Position numbers and translations under genes: made by a program. The notes below the pieces were generated by a model. The model was given only the letters and a program-made list of their open reading frames with translations, was not told where the DNA came from and ran no database searches. Of a DNA stretch of 64,000 bases, positions 1 to 6,672 are shown piece by piece. Origin of the DNA: Afipia sp. GAS231 (GTDB taxonomy: Bacteria; Pseudomonadota; Alphaproteobacteria; Rhizobiales; Xanthobacteraceae); contig NZ_LT629703.1 of NCBI RefSeq assembly GCF_900103365.1, forward strand, positions 7,178,501 through 7,242,500, read 5' to 3'. Numbering within the stretch: the first letter of the stretch is position 1; each line of letters opens with the position of its first letter.

Positions 1-277
1 CTGCGACTACGGCTGCGATGTCGGCCGAGCCGAGATAGCCCGACAGGATCATGCTGCACGCATCGACCGCGCCGCGCTCCTCGATGCCGAGCAGCAAATC
101 TGAAACCAGTTGGGCGTCCAGCACCCGGCCGCGGAGGGTCGGGTAGCCCGGCCGGTTGCTCAACAGCGTGGTCGGCACCGCGGTTACATCGATGCCGTGC
201 ATCTGCATCGGAAACACGGCAGCGCTGTTGCCGACATGGCCGAAGGCGACCTGCGACTGAATCGAAATCACATTCAT
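1..277 (-). CDS. pdxY: Pyridoxal kinase (PdxY family), N-terminal part
   Basis: This is the first 92 codons of a minus-strand gene that runs off the left edge of the window. The translation starts MNVISIQSQVAFGHVGNSAA and continues with SNRPGYPTLRGR and SGYLGSAD. These match the N-terminus of the ribokinase-fold pyridoxal/pyridoxamine kinases: the IQSxVxxGHxGNSAA substrate loop and the LSGYLGS strand of PdxY. The enzyme phosphorylates pyridoxal in the cytoplasm for vitamin B6 salvage. The ATP-binding C-terminal part lies outside the window, so PdxK and PdxY cannot be fully separated. It is divergent from the GapR-like gene, with about 108 bp between the two starts. Confidence 0.85.
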   Translation of the reverse strand, partial: MNVISIQSQVAFGHVGNSAAVFPMQMHGIDVTAVPTTLLSNRPGYPTLRGRVLDAQLVSDLLLGIEERGAVDACSMILSGYLGSADIAAVVA

Positions 278-385
278 GGGGACAAGTTGGGAGACGACCA
301 GGTTCCTGGAGAGGGCGCCCGAGAGGTTAACACATTGGTTATTTGTTTGCGGGCATTTTCACGACCTCATCAACCCGGAGGCATC

Positions 386-655
386 ATGTCAGACATCACC
401 ATTCCCGGCGGCAAAATTCGTTCCTTCGTCGAACGGGTCGAGAACATCGACGCCGAGTTGCAGGAGCTGAACGAGCAGAAGAAGGAAATCTTTGCGGAGG
501 CCAAGGGCGAGGGGTTTGACGTGAAAATCCTCAAGGAGATCATCAAGCTGCGGAAGCAGGACAAGGACGAACGCGACGAGCGCGAAGGCCTGCTCGATCT
601 CTACATGCGCGCGATGGATACGGCGCCGCCGGAAAAGGCCGCGAAGGCGGCCTGA
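386..655 (+). CDS. gapR: GapR-family DNA-binding protein (DUF2312)
   Basis: This 89-residue protein has the DUF2312 layout: a short polar N-terminus, then a long charged helix (about residues 10-70) rich in Glu, Lys and Arg, with the family stretch GFDVKILKEIIKLRKQ. Caulobacter GapR of this family forms coiled-coil tetramers that clamp overtwisted AT-rich DNA and support replication and segregation. The ATG at 386 was chosen because a GGAG lies six bases upstream and the protein then begins MSDITIPGG. The frame is open further upstream, but that part overlaps the divergent pdxY promoter region. A near-CtrA motif (TTAA, seven bases, GTTA; 327-341) lies upstream, one base off the consensus. The product is certain at family level; the cell-cycle role is inferred from Caulobacter. 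Confidence 0.9.
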   Translation: MSDITIPGGKIRSFVERVENIDAELQELNEQKKEIFAEAKGEGFDVKILKEIIKLRKQDKDERDEREGLLDLYMRAMDTAPPEKAAKAA

Positions 656-673
656 GCCGATCAATCCGATGAA

Positions 674-746
674 GTAGGGTGGGTTAGGCGTAAGCCGTAA
701 CCCACCATCTTCGCGCATTGGCGGATTACGCTATCGCTAATCCGCC
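674..746. repeat. Pair of REP-like palindromes downstream of gapR
   Basis: Two adjacent hairpins are visible. One has arms GGTGGGTTA and TAACCCACC (678-686 and 698-706). The other has arms GGCGGATTA and TAATCCGCC (720-728 and 738-746). This type of short palindrome is scattered between genes in Bradyrhizobium-like genomes. No gene is supported in 656-1055. The second half of that stretch is AT-richer and probably carries the promoter of the small secreted-protein gene at 1056. Confidence 0.7.
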
Positions 747-1055
747 CGACGAACTGCGCGCCTCCTCACCATGAGGAGTTGGTGGTTGCTACAAAGTGCA
801 TGTCGCCGACATCGCTTTCAGCACAAGCGAACGCATTCACGCGCGCACGACGCACCGATCGCGATCCGCCGCCCGCGGCGCCTGCAAAATTTTCACCGAA
901 CCTTCACAACCGGTCGTGCGACCAACCACCGGTTCCGCATTCGGTTACCTGTAAATCAACCTTATCATCACAATATTGTGCATCGCAACAACGAACTATT
1001 GCAATGCAACAAGCGACGTATAAGTCTGTATTTCAAGCCATTAAGGAGAACTGAC

Positions 1056-1298
1056 GTGAAGAAGATTTCCCTGTCCGTCGCTGCCGCCGCTGTCCTCGCG
1101 ATGACGGCTGTGACCGGCGCTGTCGCGGCCGAGTTGCCGTCTTACGAAAAGGCCGGCCTGCCGGTTTCCACCGTGCAGCTTCAGGTGATGGGCGCCGAAG
1201 GCGTCAGCGAAGCGCCGCCGGTTGCACTGTCGGCTTCGCCGGTTCAGCTCAGCGTGCTGACGCCGCGGCACAAGACCAAGACCGCGGCCATTCACTGA
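1056..1298 (+). CDS. Small secreted protein of unknown function
   Basis: This is an 80-residue product starting at a GTG seven bases after AAGGAG. The first 24 residues form a clear Sec signal peptide: KK, then a hydrophobic Ala/Val stretch, then a GAVAAE cleavage region. The mature part is only about 55 residues, with no cysteine and a basic tail (RHKTKTAAIH). It matches no domain I recognise. The GTG was preferred over upstream in-frame starts because only it has a ribosome-binding site and a signal peptide. It probably lies in the periplasm or outside the cell. The IS110 element begins about 30 bp downstream and may have separated the gene from its terminator. Confidence 0.7.
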   Translation: MKKISLSVAAAAVLAMTAVTGAVAAELPSYEKAGLPVSTVQLQVMGAEGVSEAPPVALSASPVQLSVLTPRHKTKTAAIH

Positions 1299-1331
1299 CG
1301 GTAGTGCGTATTACGTAGCAACCATTAAGAG

Positions 1332-2279
1332 CTAGGCGGCTTTTTCGGTCCACGGCGTACCGCGCTGGACCACGGTGTTGGCGTAGATCAGGAGCTTTCG
1401 GGCGCAAGCGATGAGCGCTGCGGTGTGGGCCTTTCCAGCGGCCGTCAGGCGGGCATAGAGCGCGACGAGTGCCTTGTTCCAGCGGAAGGCCGCTGGGAGG
1501 GCAGCCGCGAACAGGGAGCGGCGTAGGCGACTTCGCCCGCCAGCTATGCGACGTAGGCCTTTATGTTTTCCGCTGTCGTCGTCGAAGGGAGCCAGGCCGG
1601 CCAAGGCTGCAGCTTCCTCGCGGCTGACTTGCCCAAGCTCGGGCATGCGGATCAGAAGCGCCAGCGCCGTGCGTTCTCCGATGCCGGGAATGCTCAGCAC
1701 CAGATTGAGTCGCATGGCAAGATCGTCACTGGCGCGAAGTCGCTTGGCAATGTCGCGTATCTGCGCGGCCCGTCGTGCCTTCAGCCGGACGATGTCGCTG
1801 TTAACAATGCGCCGCAGGCCAGGTTCGTCGATATGTTCGAGCCGGGTCTTGTGACGCGCGATGTCTTCCTCGATCTGTTCGAGAAAGGTCAGATATCCAG
1901 CCAGTTGTGCCAGTCGAGGATCTGGCGCAGTCTTCGGCTGATCGAGTGTCGCTGTGCAAGCCGCGATCAAGAACGCATCGAGCGCATCGTTCTTGGCGCG
2001 ACGCAGATGGACCCGGCCAAAAGCCTTGACCTGGGTCGGCTGCAGCACCAGCACGGTGAAGCCCGCCTTGCGCAAATACTCCACCACACCGCGTTCATAG
2101 CCGCCCGTCGCCTCGATCCCGACGCGCGTCACGCCGGCTTTGGACAGGTTGGCCGCCAAGGCGCGCCAGCCAGGTAAAGCATTGGCAACCCGCCAGCGCT
2201 CGGACCGATCATGAACAGCAACGTCCAGTTTGGCCTTGGATGTATCGATTCCAGCCGTCGTTATGATAGTCTGTGTCAT
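1332..2279 (-). CDS. IS110-family transposase (DEDD plus Tnp_20)
   Basis: This is a 315-residue transposase of the IS110 family. The N-terminal RuvC-like domain shows the DEDD residues in GIDTSKAKLDVAVHD (about residue 10), GIEATGGYERG (about residue 57) and RAKNDALDAFLIA (about residue 96). The C-terminal Tnp_20 half contains the helix-hairpin-helix LSIPGIGERTALALL and the GGRSRLRRSLFAA motif, which should carry the catalytic serine. The start at 2279 (MTQTIITTAGIDTSKAK) fits the family better than the ATG 15 codons upstream. The frame looks intact, so the element may be active. The non-coding stretch upstream, rather than downstream, of the gene points to the IS110 rather than the IS1111 subgroup. 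Confidence 0.93.
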   Translation of the reverse strand: MTQTIITTAGIDTSKAKLDVAVHDRSERWRVANALPGWRALAANLSKAGVTRVGIEATGGYERGVVEYLRKAGFTVLVLQPTQVKAFGRVHLRRAKNDALDAFLIAACTATLDQPKTAPDPRLAQLAGYLTFLEQIEEDIARHKTRLEHIDEPGLRRIVNSDIVRLKARRAAQIRDIAKRLRASDDLAMRLNLVLSIPGIGERTALALLIRMPELGQVSREEAAALAGLAPFDDDSGKHKGLRRIAGGRSRLRRSLFAAALPAAFRWNKALVALYARLTAAGKAHTAALIACARKLLIYANTVVQRGTPWTEKAA

Positions 2280-2455
2280 CTTCGTCGACCCCGCCTTGTG
2301 AAGCGAACCAAGTTGTTCCGGCAACCATCCGGGTCCGATGAAGGTGCTGGCGCGATCACGCTACGGGGCAGCCACAAACTGCTCAGGATGGGTTCGATCC
2401 GATCGCCAGCGGCCTGCCGTGGATGGCCGTCCACGGCAGGCCATTCCTTTCGGAA
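2280..2455 (-). ncRNA. Candidate IS110 bridge RNA (left-end non-coding region)
   Basis: IS110-group elements encode a structured bridge RNA in the non-coding region just upstream of the transposase (about 177 nt in IS621). Here about 175 bp precede the transposase start. On the transcribed (minus) strand they begin with a perfect 13-bp stem and 6-nt loop (2411-2442, arm GGCCTGCCGTGGA), which would suit a 5' hairpin. The target- and donor-binding loops were not identified because the element's ends are not defined. This is an inference from position and structure only. Confidence 0.4.
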
Positions 2456-2487
2456 CAGGCCGACGATAACCGATTGCGCTATTACAA

Positions 2488-2560
2488 GGATGGGTGGAGC
2501 GAAGCGATACCCATCAATACTACCCGTGAAATGATGGGTATCGCTACGCTCCACCCATCC
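2488..2560. repeat. Long REP-like palindrome
   Basis: Two 28-bp arms (2488-2515 and 2533-2560) are complementary at 27 of 28 positions around a 17-bp loop. The arm reads GGATGGGTGGAGCG, AAGCG, then ATACCCATC. A half-like version recurs near 6575-6600. It belongs to the dispersed palindromic repeats of this genome type. Confidence 0.8.
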
Positions 2561-2563
2561 TAC

Positions 2564-2591
2564 AAAGCCCGCGATCCGTCGCGGGCTTTTG
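2564..2591 (+). terminator. Rho-independent terminator
   Basis: The stem AAAGCCCGCGA / TCGCGGGCTTTT has a 4-nt loop and ends in a T-run. No plus-strand gene ends immediately upstream except across the IS110 element (the gene ending at 1298), so this may be that gene's terminator displaced by the insertion. Confidence 0.7.
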
Positions 2592-2666
2592 TCGTGGCGG
2601 GCGCGTTTGTGCTAGCATCGTTCCCGCCGGCTCACGGAGATGAGCCGCACCGAGGGAGCGAGAGCC

Positions 2667-3068
2667 ATGAACAAGCCCGAAAAAACCTCAACGCCTGTCA
2701 ATCCGCCAAACCTTCGCTCGACCATCGTCGCCGCCTCAAGCATGCCCTGGCAGCCGACGCAGTTCGCCGGCATCGAGATGAAGATTCTCTACAGCGATGA
2801 CGAGGGGCGCTCCACCATCCTGTTCAAGATGGCGCCCGGCGCCGTGGTGCCGCTGCACGAGCACACCGCGCTCGAACAGACCTTCATGCTCGAAGGCTCG
2901 CTGGAAGACGCCGAGGGAAGCTGCGGGCCGGGCGACTTCGTGTGGCGGCCGGGCGGCAATATCCACGTCGCGCATGCGCCCAATGGAGCGACGTTCCTGT
3001 CCGTGTTCAACCGTCCGAACAGATTCTTCGACGGCACCAAGTTTTTTACGGCGGCAGGCGAAAACTGA
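2667..3068 (+). CDS. Cupin-domain protein (ChrR-like cupin)
   Basis: This 133-residue protein is a single cupin barrel. The metal-binding motif 1 is visible as PLHEHTALEQTFMLEGSLED (about residues 62-81), and motif 2 as GDFVWRPGGNIHVAHAP (about residues 90-106). His, His, Glu and the second-motif His are all present. It resembles the anti-sigma-factor-type cupins (ChrR C-terminal domain) but lacks the zinc-binding anti-sigma domain. A role as a small stand-alone metal-binding enzyme or sensor is therefore likely, with unknown substrate. The ATG at 2667 was chosen because GGAG lies nine bases upstream. The ATG at 2640 has its GGAG only one base away. Confidence 0.85.
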   Translation: MNKPEKTSTPVNPPNLRSTIVAASSMPWQPTQFAGIEMKILYSDDEGRSTILFKMAPGAVVPLHEHTALEQTFMLEGSLEDAEGSCGPGDFVWRPGGNIHVAHAPNGATFLSVFNRPNRFFDGTKFFTAAGEN

Positions 3069-3093
3069 CTGAACGCGCGAGATGCTAGAGTTC

Positions 3094-3210
3094 GTCATGC
3101 CCGGCCTTGTGCCGGGCATCCACGTCTTTTTTTACCCGCGAACAAGAAAGACGTGGATGGCCCGGACATCTAGCGCGAAGACGCGCTTCGCGCTTTTGCC
3201 CGGCCATGAC
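3094..3210. repeat. Dispersed palindromic repeat, copy A
   Basis: This is a 117-bp element that opens with GTCATGCCCGGCC and closes with the near-complement GCCCGGCCATGAC. Inside are the inner pair ACGTCTT/AAGACGT and the phrase GCGAAGACGCGCTTCGCGCT. Very similar copies lie at 3345-3459 and 4780-4896. The stretch 3069-3478 contains only copies A and B and no supported gene. Confidence 0.85.
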
Positions 3211-3344
3211 GGAAAGGGCGCGCGCAAACGCGAAGCGAACGTGTTGTTAAGAATTGGCCCGCGCCGATTTTTGCGACTCCGATTCGTTCTTTGCGAACAT
3301 AATTGAATCAGATCGAGAACAAGTTGCGACTTGCGCCAGTGCCT

Positions 3345-3459
3345 GTCATGCCCGGGCTTGACCCGGGCATCCACGCCTTCCTTCAGCAGTAGCAGGCAAG
3401 ACGTCGATGGCCGGGACGTCTACGCGAAGACGCGCTCCGCGCTTTTGCCCGGCCATGAC
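3345..3459. repeat. Dispersed palindromic repeat, copy B
   Basis: This is a second copy of the 115-120 bp element, in the same orientation as copy A. It starts GTCATGCCCGGGCTTGACCC and ends GCCCGGCCATGAC. It lies at the 3' end of the SDR gene on the minus strand. Confidence 0.85.
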
Positions 3460-3478
3460 GAGCAGGGGTTGCGAGCTG

Positions 3479-4231
3479 CTAGTGCAAGCCGCCCGTCACG
3501 TGCAAGGTTTCACCGGTGATGTACGAAGCATCATCCGACGCAAAGAACGCCACCGCCGCCGCGATCTCCTCGACCTTGCCGATCCGGCCCTGCGGCGTGG
3601 CGGATTCGATCCACTTGCGCATGTCGCCTTCGTGCAACCCTGCGGAAACCACGCCTTCGGTGGCGATCATGCCGGGGTTGACGGTGTTGACGCGGATCTT
3701 CCGCGGTGCCAGTTCCTTGGACAGTACCGAGGAGATGGCGTCCACCGAAGCCTTGGTCGCGGTGTAGACGGCGGTGTTCGGCGGTGCCAACGTCGATACG
3801 CCGGAACTGATGTTGACGATGCTGCCGCCCGCCTCGTTGAAGTGTCTTGCGGCTTCCTGCGAGACCAGCAGCAGGCCGAGCACGTTGAGATCGAAATGCC
3901 TGTGGAAGTGCTCAGGCGTAATGCCGTCCAGCGGCGCGAACTCGTAGAGCCCGGCATTGTTGACGAGGATGTCGATCGGGCCCAATGCCTTCACGGTCTC
4001 GGCCACCGCCGATTTCACCTGGCCGGCGTCGGTGAGATTGCCGTGCACGGCAACGGCTTTGCCGCCCTTGGCGGTGATGGCCGCGACCACGCGCTCGGCC
4101 GCCTGCTTGCTGGCGCTGTAGTTGACCGCGACCGCCGCACCCTCGGCGGCGAGGCGAACCGCGATTTCGGCGCCGATACCCTTCGATGCGCCGGTTACCA
4201 GCGCCACTTTACCTTCAAGTCTCTTGGTCAT
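3479..4231 (-). CDS. SDR-family NAD(P)-dependent oxidoreductase
   Basis: This 250-residue classical short-chain dehydrogenase/reductase has the Rossmann cofactor motif TGASKGIG near residue 13, NNAG near residue 90 and the catalytic Ser...Tyr-x-x-x-Lys (NISS, then YTATK). It ends with the usual SYITGETLHVTGG dimer segment. The residues after the second beta strand (NYSASKQAA) favour NADP(H). The start at 4231 was chosen because GAGGAGAGC sits just upstream and the protein then begins MTKRLEGKVALVTG. It is transcribed divergently from the ArsR-type regulator across a perfect operator-like palindrome, so that regulator very probably represses it. The substrate is not predictable. Confidence 0.9.
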   Translation of the reverse strand: MTKRLEGKVALVTGASKGIGAEIAVRLAAEGAAVAVNYSASKQAAERVVAAITAKGGKAVAVHGNLTDAGQVKSAVAETVKALGPIDILVNNAGLYEFAPLDGITPEHFHRHFDLNVLGLLLVSQEAARHFNEAGGSIVNISSGVSTLAPPNTAVYTATKASVDAISSVLSKELAPRKIRVNTVNPGMIATEGVVSAGLHEGDMRKWIESATPQGRIGKVEEIAAAVAFFASDDASYITGETLHVTGGLH

Positions 4232-4265
4232 CTTGCTCTCCTCATCCACGCGGGTGCGTGGTTTA

Positions 4266-4296
4266 TTCAATAGTTCAGTAATAGTGAACTATTGAA
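4266..4296. promoter_or_regulatory. Perfect 12-bp-arm operator between SDR and ArsR genes
   Basis: The arms TTCAATAGTTCA (4266-4277) and TGAACTATTGAA (4285-4296) are exact inverted repeats around a 7-bp spacer. Winged-helix ArsR dimers bind sites of this kind. The site lies between the two divergent starts, 31 bp upstream of the regulator's ATG, so one dimer could control both promoters. Confidence 0.8.
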
Positions 4297-4327
4297 TGTG
4301 TTCAAGGGGTGCGCTATATATTTAGGC

Positions 4328-4645
4328 ATGGTGCAATTCGTTCATCCGCAGCGCGAGGACATCACATTGGCCGGCGTGCTGGCAGCGCTCGCGGACCCGA
4401 TGCGGCTGCGCATCGTCAAAAGCCTGATGGAAGAGAAGGATTGCATGTCCTGCACGGCCGCAGCGCCGTGCCCCGACATGGCCAAATCGACGCTGTCGAA
4501 CCATTTTCGCATTCTGCGCGAAGCCGGACTGATCCAGACCTCGAAAAAAGGCGTCGAGCACCGCAATGTCGTCCGCGCGGCGGATATCAATGCGCGCTTT
4601 CCGAAATTGCTGAAGACGATTTTGGGATTTTCGGAGCAGGCATAG
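4328..4645 (+). CDS. ArsR-family winged-helix repressor
   Basis: This 105-residue regulator has the ArsR/SmtB fold: LAALADPMRLRIVKSL (helices 1-2), then TLSNHFRILREAGLI as the recognition helix, then the wing KKGVEHRNVV. A cysteine cluster, DCMSCTAAAPC (about residues 37-47), precedes the recognition helix and could sense metal or oxidation. Classical ArsR sites have a different spacing, so the inducer is open. The ATG at 4328 was preferred over the TTG at 4292, because the TTG lies inside the operator palindrome. No Shine-Dalgarno site is visible, and TATATA lies about 13 bp upstream, so the message may be leaderless. A truncated second copy of this gene is at 6352-6558. Confidence 0.9.
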   Translation: MVQFVHPQREDITLAGVLAALADPMRLRIVKSLMEEKDCMSCTAAAPCPDMAKSTLSNHFRILREAGLIQTSKKGVEHRNVVRAADINARFPKLLKTILGFSEQA

Positions 4646-4658
4646 CCTGCATGAGCGC

Positions 4659-4768
4659 GTAGCCCGGATGAGCGAAGCGATATCCGGGATGGTGTGAGAG
4701 CGGCCCCGGATATCGTGGAGCCTGTCATCGGGCGCGCATTCGCGCGACCCGTTGGCTCATCCGGCTAC
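4659..4768. repeat. Dispersed GTAGCCCGGATGAG palindrome
   Basis: The element opens GTAGCCCGGATGAGCGAAGC and closes with TGGCTCATCCGGCTAC, with the inner palindrome GATATCCGGG / CCCCGGATATC. It is a second class of long palindromic repeat between genes, directly followed by copy C of the 117-bp repeat. Confidence 0.75.
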
Positions 4769-4779
4769 AAAAGAAAAGC

Positions 4780-4896
4780 GTCATGGCCGGGCTTGTCCCG
4801 GCCATCCACGTCTTACTTGCGGCTGATAACAGAAAGGCGTGGATGCCCGGGACATCTAGCGCGAAGACGCGCTTCGCGCTTTTGCCCGGGCATGAC
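4780..4896. repeat. Dispersed palindromic repeat, copy C
   Basis: This is the third copy of the about 117-bp element (see 3094 and 3345). It starts GTCATGGCCGGGCTTGTCCC and ends GCCCGGGCATGAC. It abuts the 3' end of the thioesterase gene on the minus strand. Confidence 0.85.
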
Positions 4897-4905
4897 GACG
4901 AGGCG

Positions 4906-5826
4906 CTATTCCTCGTCCGTATCCGCCGTCCGCCGCAGCATGAAGTGCCCGAACGCCGTGGCGATCGGTTTGGCGCGGTCGTCCTGCCACGCCTGGGCCT
5001 CGAAGGCGACGATGCGCATGCCCTGCTTGACGATCGAGACGCTGGCATAGCTATCGAGCGCCCGTCCGGAGCGGAGATAATTCACCGTGAGGCCGATCGG
5101 CTTCGGCGTTGCGGACGCGCCGAGTTCGCGCGTGACGCCGACGATCGCGGTGGTTTCGAGGAACGCGCCGGTCATGCCGCCATGGATGGCGGGCAGGATC
5201 GGATTGCCGATGATCTGTGGCGAGAACGGCATCACCAGCGTGCCGTCATCATGGTCGCGAATGCCGAGCCAGCGCGCGAACGGGCTGTTGCCGAACAGCC
5301 CGGTGGTATCGGCCGGCGCCTCCAGCTTCGGCGGCGTGCCGAATTCATGTTCGGTCGGTCGCGTCAGCATGTTGGTGCGGTTGGCGCCGACCATGAAGCA
5401 GGCGGTCGCGGTGGCGACCGGTTCGTCCTCGGTCTCCTGGTAGGCGGTGGCGCGCACGAACGCGATCGAGCGGGTGACGCGGTAGCAGACCGAATGCGCG
5501 CGGATGTCGAGCCCCGGCGTCGCCGGCTTCTGGTAGTCGATCCGCAGGTCCAGGGTCGCGATCGAGCGGGTGCCGTCGAGTGCGAGCTGCACCGCCATAC
5601 CGCAGGTCTCGTCCAGCATCGCCGTGACCACGCCGCCATGGATCACGCCGGTCTCGGTGTCGCCGACGAACACCGGCCGGTACTTGAGGCTGGTCCAGAC
5701 CTCGCCGGGCGCGGCGCGGTCGAGCGCCAGCCCGCTGATGTAGCCGTAAGACGAGCGGCGGCTGCCGACGGCATGGAGAAGTTGATCGAACGGGAGGGGC
5801 GTGGAGGGCGTGGAAGGGCTGGACAT
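4906..5826 (-). CDS. Double-hotdog acyl-CoA thioesterase (PaaI-like)
   Basis: This 306-residue protein is made of two PaaI-type hotdog domains in tandem. The first has VIHGGVVTAMLDETCGMAV (about residues 61-79); the second has AIHGGMTGAFLETTAIVGV (about residues 213-231). Each carries the HGG...D/E active-site helix. Single-domain PaaI proteins of about 140 residues act as tetramers, so the fused form probably dimerises to the same architecture. The likely reaction is hydrolysis of acyl- or aryl-CoA thioesters in the cytoplasm; the natural substrate is not evident. The gene stands alone between a repeat element and the divergent cytochrome-like gene. Confidence 0.85.
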   Translation of the reverse strand: MSSPSTPSTPLPFDQLLHAVGSRRSSYGYISGLALDRAAPGEVWTSLKYRPVFVGDTETGVIHGGVVTAMLDETCGMAVQLALDGTRSIATLDLRIDYQKPATPGLDIRAHSVCYRVTRSIAFVRATAYQETEDEPVATATACFMVGANRTNMLTRPTEHEFGTPPKLEAPADTTGLFGNSPFARWLGIRDHDDGTLVMPFSPQIIGNPILPAIHGGMTGAFLETTAIVGVTRELGASATPKPIGLTVNYLRSGRALDSYASVSIVKQGMRIVAFEAQAWQDDRAKPIATAFGHFMLRRTADTDEE

Positions 5827-5974
5827 GCCGGGGTTCTAGCCCACGCAGGCCGGGCAGGCAAAGGTGGTGCGGCAGCCCACATTTCGCCACTGGCGGGCGC
5901 CAGATTGCGTTTCGCCTCTGCTGTCGCTCATGAAAGCGGCAGGTCCCTCATCCGCTCAGCCACCGGCCAAATCG

Positions 5975-6340
5975 ATGTCGTCAATGAAAACGGGCTGCAG
6001 TCTTCTTGTTGTTGCCGTCACGGCCGCGTTGGGCGGTTCGCCAGCCGTCGCGCAGAATCTCGATCAGAGCAAGCCGGCGCCAAAAATATTCGCCGAGAGC
6101 TGCGCGACCTGCCATCGCAGCGCGCGCGGGCTCGCGAAGGGCCGGTTCCGCCTCACGCTCTATCTGTTCCTGCAGGATCACTACGCCAGCAATTCCAGCT
6201 CGGCCTGGGCGCTGACGAGCTATCTGGAATCCGTCGACGAGGCGAAGCGCGGCCCATCGCGCGCTGCGGCGAAGCCGAAAGCCGCCGCCGGGTCGTCACG
6301 GTCATCGCTGCGTCCGCCGGCGCCGGTGCCGACGCGGTAG
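5975..6340 (+). CDS. Secreted mono-haem cytochrome c-like protein
   Basis: This product of about 121 residues has a signal peptide (MSSMKTGCSLLVVAVTAALG, cleavage near AVAQ) followed by the haem-binding motif CATCH inside the context FAESCATCHRSARGLAKGRF. The rest (LYLFLQDHYASNSSSAWALT) resembles the distal helix of small periplasmic cytochromes, but no clear methionine ligand follows. The tail is rich in Ala, Pro, Ser and Arg. The start could be 5975 or 5984 (MKTGC), and neither has a strong ribosome-binding site. The fragment of the ArsR gene starts 12 bp after the stop codon, so the 3' end may have been altered by that rearrangement. The periplasmic electron-transfer role is inferred. Confidence 0.7.
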   Translation: MSSMKTGCSLLVVAVTAALGGSPAVAQNLDQSKPAPKIFAESCATCHRSARGLAKGRFRLTLYLFLQDHYASNSSSAWALTSYLESVDEAKRGPSRAAAKPKAAAGSSRSSLRPPAPVPTR

Positions 6341-6351
6341 GGCGTAGGCAC

Positions 6352-6558
6352 GATTGCATGTCCTGCACGGCCGCAGCGCCGTGCCCCGACATGGTCAAAT
6401 CAACCCTGTCGAACCATTTTCGCGTTCTGTGCGAAGCCGGATTGATCCAGACCTCGAAAAAAGGCGTCGAACACCGCAACATCGTCCGCGAAGCGGATAT
6501 CAACGCGCGCTTTCCGAAGTTGCTGAAGACGATTCTGGGATTTTCGGAGCAGGGGTAG
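6352..6558 (+). pseudogene. Truncated duplicate of the ArsR gene
   Basis: This 207-bp stretch matches 4439-4645 of the intact ArsR gene base for base at roughly nine in ten positions and in the same length. It covers the Cys cluster (DCMSCTAAAPC), recognition helix and C-terminus, ending GFSEQG then stop. The first 37 codons, including the start and helices 1-2, are missing. It joins directly to the end of the cytochrome-like gene. The frame is still open, but without the N-terminal dimerisation helices it is unlikely to work as a repressor. Confidence 0.8.
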
Positions 6559-6672
6559 CACTCAGTAGCGTAGGATGGATTGAGCGAAGCGAGACGCCAT
6601 CAGCGTATTGGTAGCTTTCGAGAGTGATAAGCTTCGCGAGGGTTCAACCCAAAAATACATGTTGGCGTTCGG

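Larger units (their letters stand above)
1310..2470 (-). mobile_element. IS110-family insertion sequence (approximate ends)
   Basis: The element comprises the transposase gene at 1332-2279 plus the upstream non-coding stretch. IS110 elements have no obvious terminal inverted repeats, so the ends given are estimates. The transposase stop is only about 30 bp from the gap after the small secreted-protein gene, which fits a short right end. The left end probably falls between the hairpin at 2411-2442 and the palindrome at 2488-2560. IS110 relatives often insert in or beside REP palindromes, and this one sits next to such a repeat. Confidence 0.6.

Noticed and set aside
4783..6558. 591-codon plus-strand frame ending in the ArsR-like fragment
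   Set aside because: Most of it is antisense to the thioesterase gene and the rest runs through the cytochrome-like gene in another frame. Only the last 69 codons carry real homology, reported as a truncated duplicate.
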